Below are positions 25,513 through 33,644 of a DNA stretch of 64,000 bases, piece after piece. Under the pieces are notes generated by a model. It was not told the DNA's origin. It made no database searches and was given only the letters and a program-made list of their open reading frames with translations. The position numbers and the translations under genes are program-made. Source of the stretch: Paenibacillus sp. NFR01 (GTDB lineage: Bacteria > Bacillota > Bacilli > Paenibacillales > Paenibacillaceae); the NCBI RefSeq assembly GCF_900111565.1, contig NZ_FOIK01000001.1, positions 2,325,309-2,389,308 on the forward strand, read 5' to 3'. Positions within the stretch are counted from its first letter, which is position 1; each line of letters opens with the position of its first letter.

Positions 25513-26034
25513 CTATCCGTTAACAATATTAATGGCTTTCTGTAGCCGTTCTTCGCTCATCGCGGGAACCAGAACCGATTCCTCTCCGATGGACATTTCC
25601 TCCGAACAAGGCAGCCATTTGCGGCCTTCGATTAAATCCGTTACAAGCCCGTCGCTGATTTCCAGCGCTATTAATGTATTTCCCAATTTCTGGTCAAAAT
25701 AAACATCGGATATTCTTCCCAGAATGGTTCCGGAAGCGGTGATTACCTGCAAATCCTTCAGCTTGTTTTTCCCTAATAGAAATGTATGGGGCACATCGTC
25801 GGCGTCAGCCTTCACAACGGACGTTGCACTGCGGATCATCACCGCATCTTCGCCGTAAGCAACAATCTCTTCCCATGCCACAACTTTCACATGGCTGGAG
25901 AAGAACGATTTGCTTTCCAGTTCAATACCCGTAATCGTCCAATTTGAATCGACCATGATGTCGGCAATTTTGCCAATTTCATGACCTTCTTCGACTTCGA
26001 TGACGGAAAGCCCGATCATATCTTGAAGTTTCAT
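25513..26034 (-). CDS. PRC-barrel domain protein (YrrD-like)
   Basis: 173 aa made of two PRC-barrel repeats: residues ~1-75 (MIGLSVIEVEEGHEIGKIAD) and ~90-165 (LQVITASGTILGRISDVYFD). PRC barrels bind RNA-maturation or photosynthetic partners in other bacteria; the Bacillus homologue yrrD is uncharacterised but lies near mnmA and the cysteine desulfurase, as here. Complete, with its own ribosome-binding site. Confidence 0.8.
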   Translation of the reverse strand: MKLQDMIGLSVIEVEEGHEIGKIADIMVDSNWTITGIELESKSFFSSHVKVVAWEEIVAYGEDAVMIRSATSVVKADADDVPHTFLLGKNKLKDLQVITASGTILGRISDVYFDQKLGNTLIALEISDGLVTDLIEGRKWLPCSEEMSIGEESVLVPAMSEERLQKAINIVNG

Positions 26035-26092
26035 GGCTGTTCAAGCTCCTTACGCCCAAAAATCATGGAACCGAAGCGGCCGAAAGCGGAGC

Positions 26093-27250
26093 CTATTCTT
26101 TAGTACGCAGCCGTTTCACAATGGTTTCAAGTTTCTTTGCGGCAAACTCAATTTCTTCCTTAGTATTACCCAGGCCGGTGCTGAAACGAATCGCCGATTC
26201 CAAAAGTTGCTCCGGCAGCTGCATCGCCTTCAGCACATATGAAATTTCGAGCGAACCCGACGTACAGGCGGAACCGCTGGCAGCGGCGATCCCTTCCATA
26301 TCGAGGTTCATCAGCATGATGTCCGTGCGAACCCCCGGGAAGCTTACATTTAGTATGCCCGGCAAAAAGTGGGTTTCATTCCCGTTGATCACAAATCCAT
26401 CCTCACCCAAACTGTTATTCAGCAGCTCAAGCAGCGTATGGCGCAGCGTAAACGCATGCTCCCGCCGCGCTTCCAGGCCGTTCACCGCAAGCCGCACGGC
26501 TCTGGCGAAACCTGCCGTCCCAGCGAGGCTCTCCGTACCGGCCCGTCTGCCGCGCTCCTGCGAGCCGCCATGCGAACGCGGATGCAGCGGGGCGCCGCGC
26601 CGGACGTACAGTCCGCCGATGCCCTGGGGACCGCCCAGCTTATGCGCGCTAAAGCTCATGTAATCGACAGGAAGTTCGCTCAGGTCGATCTTCAGCGCGC
26701 CAAGAGCTTGTACCGCATCGACGTGAAAAAGAATGCCGCGTTCTGCCGCGAGCCGCCCGATCTCTTCGATCGGCTGCACGGTGCCTACCTCGTTGTTCGC
26801 AAACATCACGCTGATCAGCACCGTGTCTTCGCGCAGTGCCGCTTCCACCTCGGAGACGCTGACGCGGCCGGTCCGGTCCACGGGGAGATAGGTAACTTCG
26901 AAACCTTCCTTCTCCAGCTCTTCGCAGCTATGTAGTACAGCATGATGCTCAATCGCCGTCGTGATCACATGTTTGCCCTTGCCGCTCACTGCTCCGGCAT
27001 AAGCCGCGCCGAATAACGCCAGGTTATCGCTTTCGGTGCCGCCGCTCGTGAACACCCATTCATCGGGCGCACAGCGAAGCAAGCCCGCGATTTCATCGCG
27101 CGCCCCGTTTACGACTTTTTTGGCTGCCCGGCCGAATTGATGCACGCTTGAGGCGTTGCCGTATTGCCCGGTCAGCATATGGTAAATGACCTCCGCCACC
27201 TCCGGATGAACCGGCGTGGAGGCGGCATGGTCCAGATAGATCGGTTTCAT
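26093..27250 (-). CDS. Cysteine desulfurase (IscS/NifS family, tRNA thiolation type)
   Basis: 385 aa PLP enzyme that takes sulfur from cysteine and passes it as a persulfide. Seen are the N-terminal IYLDHAASTPVHPEV, TSGGTESDNLA and AIEHHAVL (PLP contacts), the Schiff-base lysine in SFSAHKLGGPQGIGG (about residue 202), and the catalytic Cys in GSACTSGSLE (about residue 326). Short active-site loop and position near mnmA suggest it is the YrvO type that supplies MnmA for 2-thiouridine. ATG 27250 is preferred over the GTG five codons upstream. Confidence 0.9.
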   Translation of the reverse strand: MKPIYLDHAASTPVHPEVAEVIYHMLTGQYGNASSVHQFGRAAKKVVNGARDEIAGLLRCAPDEWVFTSGGTESDNLALFGAAYAGAVSGKGKHVITTAIEHHAVLHSCEELEKEGFEVTYLPVDRTGRVSVSEVEAALREDTVLISVMFANNEVGTVQPIEEIGRLAAERGILFHVDAVQALGALKIDLSELPVDYMSFSAHKLGGPQGIGGLYVRRGAPLHPRSHGGSQERGRRAGTESLAGTAGFARAVRLAVNGLEARREHAFTLRHTLLELLNNSLGEDGFVINGNETHFLPGILNVSFPGVRTDIMLMNLDMEGIAAASGSACTSGSLEISYVLKAMQLPEQLLESAIRFSTGLGNTKEEIEFAAKKLETIVKRLRTKE

Positions 27251-27405
27251 CGCCCTATTCTCCACTTCTTGAAAGTTAAATTCAGGAATTCAACATGTTG
27301 CAAGCTATTCGATTATACCGCTGCACCCAGCGGTTTGCTACCGGATAAAAAACACAATATTGTAATCATTCTCAAAAAAGAAACCCTATGAATAGGTAGA
27401 AATGC

Positions 27406-27426
27406 AACAAAGCTCCCTTGGGGAGC
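27406..27426 (-). terminator. Hairpin between cymR and the cysteine desulfurase gene
   Basis: GCTCCC (27412-27417) / GGGAGC (27421-27426) with a short T-rich tail on the minus strand; a modest terminator or attenuator. Confidence 0.55.
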
Positions 27427-27442
27427 CTTGGCTTGTGCTTAT

Positions 27443-27862
27443 CTAGATATAGAACATATAGTCGTCCGCATGATGGTCGTCCTGAAAGGTGATCAGGTCG
27501 TTCAGTGTGGTCGAGTCCAGGACACCCGCAATGCTGTCGCGGATGCGCAGCCACAAATCGCGTTTGGCCGGGTCATCCTCTTCGGTGAAATCGACCGGCG
27601 AGATAGGACCTTCAAGCACGCGGATAATGTCTCCGGCGGTAATGCCTTCGGCTTCGCGGGACAGAATGTAGCCTCCGTAAGCGCCGCGGATGCTCTTCAC
27701 GAGCCCGGCATTGCGCAGCGGCGCGATGAGCTGCTCCAGATAATGCTCGGAGAGGCCGTTTTTCTCGGCGATGCTCTTCAAGGAAGTCGGTCCTTCGCCG
27801 AATTTATGGGCCAGCTCCATCATGATGGTTAATCCGTAACGTCCTTTTGTCGATATTTTCAA
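27443..27862 (-). CDS. cymR: Rrf2-family cysteine metabolism regulator CymR
   Basis: 139 aa. The sequence follows Bacillus CymR closely: KISTKGRYGLTIMMELAHKF, the helix-turn-helix TSLKSIAEKNGLSEHYLEQL, and LVKSIRGAYGGYILSREAEG, ending YMFYI. In Bacillus, CymR with CysK represses cystine uptake and cysteine synthesis genes when cysteine is plentiful. The start is TTG at 27862, with AGAGGTG 5 nt upstream, giving the expected length; the longer frame back to 27904 has no family similarity. No iron-sulfur cysteines of the IscR type are present. Confidence 0.92.
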   Translation of the reverse strand: MKISTKGRYGLTIMMELAHKFGEGPTSLKSIAEKNGLSEHYLEQLIAPLRNAGLVKSIRGAYGGYILSREAEGITAGDIIRVLEGPISPVDFTEEDDPAKRDLWLRIRDSIAGVLDSTTLNDLITFQDDHHADDYMFYI

Positions 27863-28081
27863 AGGGGCACCTCTTTCAAATATATTGCAGTATGTCCATT
27901 TCAATGTATTCCGATGTTCGCTCTCTGCTTATGTTACCATATCCTTTATTCAATTTGGAGCGAAATGCCTAACTTTTTGCAAATTTGTTCGCGGTGGAAG
28001 GACAAAAGCAAAAAAATTGCCCATGAAAGCGGTCTAAACGCGTTTTTTGGGGCAACGCGCCGTTTGAGGTATGGACAGGTA

Positions 28082-28090
28082 TGATATAAT
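28082..28090 (+). promoter_or_regulatory. Extended -10 promoter element of mnmA
   Basis: TGATATAAT: a perfect TATAAT (28085-28090) preceded by TG at the extended position. The -35 region is poor, which is acceptable for extended -10 promoters. Confidence 0.6.
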
Positions 28091-28136
28091 GTTGAATGAG
28101 CCGGGTGTGTCTCGCATTCCGGTATTTTCTGCATAG

Positions 28137-29270
<1,134 letters not shown>

Positions 29271-29362
29271 GCTGTGTCCGATTGATGGTGCGGGCAGGAA
29301 GAGATTCAGTCGTTCTCCTAACGCCCATCTGAACCGCGGTCCGGCATCCGACCGACAGATAC

Positions 29363-29394
29363 GAAAAGCAAGCCCGGGCGGGCTTGCTTTTTTG
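29363..29394 (+). terminator. Terminator of mnmA
   Basis: 8-bp core stem GCAAGCCC (29368-29375) / GGGCTTGC (29380-29387) extended by AAAA / TTTT, ending in a T run. Confidence 0.88.
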
Positions 29395-29790
29395 TGTCTG
29401 TTGCGGGCAAGACATGATTGAACTCCGTCCCGCTGAAGATTGGGAGGCGAAGTAGAGATGAAGTTGAGTGGTCCGCTAGGGATATGTAACTATAGTGATG
29501 AATTCAAGAAAGTTTGCTTGATGCGATAGAGTTGGTTGATAGAGTATTGGAGCGATCTATTTGAGAGAGCTTTTGGGAGAACTATTGAGAGCTTGAGAGA
29601 GCTACTAGATAGCGGTGTTGGTAACGCGCCAAAGTAGATGCACTGAGATATGCGACTAAGACATTTGCTTGGAACATTTGCTTAGGAGATTTGCTTGCTT
29701 AACATACATATTTGACGCACACGCTTACGCACATTGGATCGCATGGAAAATTCGCCGCTACTTCTCCGGCTCTCCCGCATTCCTGCAGAA
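29395..29790. other. Gene-free stretch with short repeated words
   Basis: No ORF. Two word families recur: GAGAGAGCT / GAGAGCTT between 29563 and 29604, and CATTTGCTT / GATTTGCTT at 29662, 29675 and 29688. Composition is lower in GC than the flanking genes. No known element recognised. Confidence 0.6.
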
Positions 29791-29979
29791 AATAGTGGGA
29801 AAACATCCCACTATTTTAATTGTACGATCTCGCTAGATCAATTAGTGGGATTTCCTCCTACTAATTGGGTCACAAACCTGGCAAAGTGAGAATATTGGCC
29901 GAATTAGTGGGATGATCTCCCTCTAAATCGCAAAAACCAGAGGTTTCGCTGAAATTAGAGGGATGTTTTCCTACTAAAT
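29791..29979. repeat. Four TAGTGGGA-type palindromic repeats
   Basis: Imperfect palindromes with arms AATTAGTGGGA / TCCCACTAATT: 29791-29814, 29840-29866, 29902-29928 and 29952-29979. The arms vary (GTGGG or GAGGG; CCCACT, CCTACT or CCCTCT), as expected of a diverging family. Each could fold as an RNA hairpin. They lie convergently between mnmA and the DsbA-like gene. Confidence 0.8.
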
Positions 29980-30012
29980 GTTCAAGCTTCTCCCATACGG
30001 CATACCCGTGCC

Positions 30013-30810
30013 TTAATTCCCGTCCGCCGCCAGCTCGGCGTCGATCGCCGCCGTCAGATCAGCGTACGCACCGCCCTTCACCAGCTTGCCGTTCACCATA
30101 AATTGCGGCGTGCCGTTCACCCCGTAATTGCCCGCTGTTTTAAAGTCCTCTTTGACCGCCAGCATATAGGTGTGATTGTTGAGATCGGCGGCGAAGCGGT
30201 CTTGGTCGATGCCGGAAATGTTCTTTTTCACAAAATCAAGCAGGAAGTCCGGCGTGGCCCAAATTTTCGTCTCATCGCCTTGATGGTCGTACAGCTTGCT
30301 CATAAACTCCCAGAACTTATCGTTATTCTGCGCGGCGATCGCTTCTCCGGCACTGGCGGCCATGATGGAATCCCGGTCAATGAACGCAAAATTGGCGAAA
30401 AAAAGCTCCACCTTGCCGGTGTCGACGTAGTCCTTTTTAAACTGCTCGAAGTACGTCTCCTTCCACTTCTTGCAGGCCGGACATTTGAAGTCCGCGAATT
30501 CGATGACCTTTACTTTGGCCGAGGCTTCACCGAGATGGGGCTGCTTCTCGTATTTCAGCCCGTTGGCATCATAATCGCCGCGAATTTCCGTATAGTTGGG
30601 CAAATCGGACAGCCCGGAGGACGCCTCCGAGTTCTTCAGAAAGACCAGCGAAACCGCCAGCACAACGACGCTGACCGCCAGGGTGGCAATCACGAAGAAA
30701 CGGTTGGATGTCCGTGCCGGTTTCGGATGGGGCCTTTTGGCTTGGCCTGTTCCTGAAGGGTTCGGATTGGGGCGGTTCGTTTTCGCTTGGTTCGGTTTAG
30801 TTTTGGCCAT
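30013..30810 (-). CDS. DsbA-family thiol-disulfide oxidoreductase (BdbD-like), membrane-anchored
   Basis: 265 aa. A basic, Pro/Asn-rich cytoplasmic tail (residues 1-36) precedes one membrane helix (RFFVIATLAVSVVVLAVSLV) and an extracytoplasmic thioredoxin fold with the active site ADFKCPACKKW (about residues 106-116), the DsbA alpha-helical insert, and the cis-Pro loop NGTPQFMVNG. It would form or shuffle disulfides in exported proteins. Its start overlaps the end of the GH38 gene by 14 bp with an internal GGAGGT site, so it is co-transcribed with that enzyme. No DsbB/BdbC partner is in view. Confidence 0.85.
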   Translation of the reverse strand: MAKTKPNQAKTNRPNPNPSGTGQAKRPHPKPARTSNRFFVIATLAVSVVVLAVSLVFLKNSEASSGLSDLPNYTEIRGDYDANGLKYEKQPHLGEASAKVKVIEFADFKCPACKKWKETYFEQFKKDYVDTGKVELFFANFAFIDRDSIMAASAGEAIAAQNNDKFWEFMSKLYDHQGDETKIWATPDFLLDFVKKNISGIDQDRFAADLNNHTYMLAVKEDFKTAGNYGVNGTPQFMVNGKLVKGGAYADLTAAIDAELAADGN

Positions 30811-33307
30811 GGGCAGTCATACCTCCATCATTGATTGATTCTTCGCAAATGCCGACTCGCGTGACCGTCCCGTTCCGGGGATCGATCCGTAAAGTGACAA
30901 TTTCAAACCCTTTCAGCTCCACATTCTCCCTGACGCCGAGCAGCGGTACTGTCAATTCCGTGCCACGGGGATACCCGGTCGGCTCGAACAGGCGCACGAT
31001 ATAACCTTCTCCGGACTGCTCTTTTTTGAAGGCGCTTAGCTGCACTGCTTCATCGCTCAATTCGATTGCCGTTCCCGGAAGCTCTCCTTCCCCCGACGGA
31101 AAATACGACAGCGCAAACGGGCGCTCTCCATGCGCCAAAGCTTCCCGGTCAACCTGGCGCGACCGCTCTTCCAGCGGTCCGGCGTTCAACCAAAAGGTAT
31201 AGCAGCGCTCGCCCTGGTCGATCCTCGGCAAAAACCGGTCCTGCGGCAGAATCGGCCGGTCGCCGATCGGGTGGGCGCAATAGCCGGCCCCGCGCAGCAG
31301 GGATAAGCGAATTTCGCCATCGCAGCAATCGGAGCCGTAAATCCCGTCGTTGATCACGGTCAGCATATGCCCTTGCGAAGCGGATTGCAGGGCGGTCCAT
31401 TTTTGCGCGACGGCCTCCCGGCCGTTCACTGCCAGCTCCTGCACGCCGAATGCGGTCTGGCCGGCATACCCGGCATCCCTCAGGACGGTCGGGATCGACA
31501 GCTTGAGCATGCGGTCTTTTTCATTCCAGTAGACGCGGGCGTAGACTTCGATTTCCGTGCCTTGCTTCGGCAGCTTATAGGTGAGGCACAGGCGCGAATC
31601 ATTATAATGCAGCACGGCTTCGACAACCGTCCGCACCTCGCCATCTTCAATGACGCGAACGGAAGGGATCGTCTCCTTCACGCCGGAAAAAAAGCTGCCC
31701 TCCCGTTCATCCATCAACGTAAACCGGCCAACAACCTCGCGGAATTCATCGGTGTCCATCCGCCACGGGTCTTCGTTGTCGGCGACGGCCAGAGGGGCGA
31801 AAGCGCCCGGCTGGAGATAGGACACCCCGCCTGCAGAATATTCGTCCATCAAACCGGTCGCGGCATTGATCTTGACGGACAATTGTTCCGTGCGGAAGTG
31901 AAAAACGCCATTCTGCGCTTGCAGCACCGGTACCGGCTTGCGATCCAGCAGCTCGATCCGGCAATCGTAACGGTTCATCGAAGCCGGCGCCAGCTCCGCC
32001 TGGAACACAACCCGTTTGCGCCAGTCGAGATTCAGGTTGCTGTGCTCCTTCTCTGCCTGCGAGGGAATCCGTTTGCCGCCCTGATATACAACCGGATTCG
32101 AGAACTGCTCCAGCCAGTTCTGGTCCTCCAGCATGAATTCGCATTCAAAGATGCCGCGAACCGGATACGGATGAGGGTTATAAATCAGGATCGGATATTC
32201 CTTCGGCGCGGCCTGCGGCTGTCCGGCGGCCAAAGCGAAAAACGCCCGCGCTTTGAGCCGCGCGGTAATCGCCAGGCCGTGATCGAGCTGAAGCAGCGAA
32301 GCTTCCTCGGCAGGCTGAATCGACGTTCCCGGAAGAATATCGTGGAACTGGGATGTCAGCAGGTCGCGCTGCGCCTCCTCCAAATCGCGGGCCGGATAGG
32401 CGAGCAAGCCGTGAAGCCGGGCTGCGGCAAGCATCTTCTCGGTCATAAACAGCTCGTTTTCGAGCTGCCGGTGCTTCTGCTTGATGCGGATCATCGAAGT
32501 ATAGCAGCCGACAAACCGGGGATTGAGATCCCCCGCGTACCGCGGCAGCTCCTTCGCTTCCGGCAGCGCGGCAAAATACTGCTCCGGCGTCGCATGCACC
32601 AGCCGGAAGCCTTCCGGCCGCTCCATTCTTGCCGCAATGCGGTCCAAATCAAGCCGGGACGGCCCGCCGCCGTGGTTGCCGACGCCCCACAGCAGCAGGC
32701 CGATCGGTTCCTCCGCGTGTTTGGCAAGCCAGGCGGCGATCTTCTCGTCGGCTTTGCCGAGTGCCGAATGGTAGGCTTCGCCGATTTTATGCGCCATCAC
32801 GCGGCTGCCGGCAAATCCCTCCCAGATGAAATCCTGCCCGGGCAGCCCCGCATGCTCGTCGGGACGCATAAAGATGTACGAGTCATAGCCCGCCTGCTGC
32901 ATAATCTGTACCAGCCCCCGGCTGTGGCCGAAGGAGTCGAAATTGATCGCCGTCGTCGGCCGCACGCCGAATTTTTCGCGGAAATAGCTCCGGCCCGCCA
33001 ACATCTGGCGCACGAACGATTCGCCCGACGGCATGTTGCAGTCCGGCTGCAAATACCAGCCGCCCATGATATGCCATCTGCCCTGCTTCACCAGCCGCTG
33101 AATGCGGGCGAACAACGCCGGCTCGTATTCTTCGATCCACTGGTACAGGATGACTTCGTTGTGATTAAAAATGTATCCGTCATAATCTTCGCAAAATCCG
33201 GCAGCCGCCCGGAACGTGGATACGGCGGCAGCCGCGCCTTCCTCCCATTCCCATTGCCATACCGGATCAAGATGAGCGTTGCTGAGCAAATATAGCGTCT
33301 TCATCAT
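30797..33307 (-). CDS. GH38 family alpha-mannosidase
   Basis: 836 aa. The zinc-binding N-terminal motif NAHLDPVWQWEWEEG (residues 10-24) and the nucleophile motif INFDSFGHSRGL (Asp124) are those of GH38, and FHDILPGTS (about residue 323) matches the conserved zinc-ligand His region. GH38 enzymes retain configuration and cleave alpha-mannosides of N-glycans or similar oligosaccharides. No signal peptide, so it should act on imported oligosaccharides in the cytoplasm. Two adjacent ATGs (33307, 33304) follow AAGGGGGAA. It has its own promoter, which shares AraC-type boxes and a cre site with two other promoters of the locus. Confidence 0.88.
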   Translation of the reverse strand: MMKTLYLLSNAHLDPVWQWEWEEGAAAAVSTFRAAAGFCEDYDGYIFNHNEVILYQWIEEYEPALFARIQRLVKQGRWHIMGGWYLQPDCNMPSGESFVRQMLAGRSYFREKFGVRPTTAINFDSFGHSRGLVQIMQQAGYDSYIFMRPDEHAGLPGQDFIWEGFAGSRVMAHKIGEAYHSALGKADEKIAAWLAKHAEEPIGLLLWGVGNHGGGPSRLDLDRIAARMERPEGFRLVHATPEQYFAALPEAKELPRYAGDLNPRFVGCYTSMIRIKQKHRQLENELFMTEKMLAAARLHGLLAYPARDLEEAQRDLLTSQFHDILPGTSIQPAEEASLLQLDHGLAITARLKARAFFALAAGQPQAAPKEYPILIYNPHPYPVRGIFECEFMLEDQNWLEQFSNPVVYQGGKRIPSQAEKEHSNLNLDWRKRVVFQAELAPASMNRYDCRIELLDRKPVPVLQAQNGVFHFRTEQLSVKINAATGLMDEYSAGGVSYLQPGAFAPLAVADNEDPWRMDTDEFREVVGRFTLMDEREGSFFSGVKETIPSVRVIEDGEVRTVVEAVLHYNDSRLCLTYKLPKQGTEIEVYARVYWNEKDRMLKLSIPTVLRDAGYAGQTAFGVQELAVNGREAVAQKWTALQSASQGHMLTVINDGIYGSDCCDGEIRLSLLRGAGYCAHPIGDRPILPQDRFLPRIDQGERCYTFWLNAGPLEERSRQVDREALAHGERPFALSYFPSGEGELPGTAIELSDEAVQLSAFKKEQSGEGYIVRLFEPTGYPRGTELTVPLLGVRENVELKGFEIVTLRIDPRNGTVTRVGICEESINDGGMTAHGQN

Positions 33308-33342
33308 GTTCCCCCTTCATTGCTGTAGCCTATATTCCGTGA

Positions 33343-33417
33343 TGTTAGCGCTTTCTATAACGATGGTAGCGTCTTGCTCCGGGTACCGTAAAGGTACACT
33401 TGGGCTTTGGGCGTACG
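33343..33417 (-). promoter_or_regulatory. Regulated promoter of the GH38 gene (TGTAC boxes, -10, cre)
   Basis: On the minus strand: CGTACG (33412-33417) and TGTACC (33393-33398) 19 bp apart, then TACCAT as -10 (33363-33368), then a cre-like site (plus strand TGTTAGCGCTTTCT, 33343-33356, 13/14 of the CcpA consensus). No good -35, consistent with activator dependence. A hairpin-forming sequence follows upstream (33413-33439). Confidence 0.65.
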
Positions 33418-33585
33418 TTTCTCCCGCAGGGAGACGTACTTTACCGCTGCGGGGGTACCGGTAAGCGGATGCCTCCCGCGGCGGATACCCCCAATCGGAA
33501 CGGAAGGATGTCCGCAAGCTCGATTTTCGTCCAGGAACACGTAGCGGATGAGCGCTGCTTAACCAAGCCGGGAATGCGGCCGCAA

Positions 33586-33624
33586 GAAAAAGCAGGCGGA
33601 TCCCGCCCGGGAACCCGCCTGCTT
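33586..33624 (-). terminator. Terminator of the importer/GH95 operon
   Basis: 10-bp stem AAGCAGGCGG (33590-33599) / CCGCCTGCTT (33615-33624) with an extra T run on the minus-strand side. It separates the GH95 operon from the GH38 unit. Confidence 0.85.
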
Positions 33625-33644
33625 GTTCATAATAGGGAATCGGA

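Larger units (their letters stand above)
33308..33644. other. Intergenic region between the GH38 and GH95 genes
   Basis: Holds the GH38 promoter (33343-33417), an inverted repeat with GTACGT...ACGTAC ends (33413-33439) and the terminator of the upstream operon (33586-33624). No ORF I would defend. Confidence 0.7.

Noticed and set aside
31367..33295. 642-codon plus-strand frame
   Set aside because: Antisense of the GH38 gene with His/Arg-rich shadow composition.
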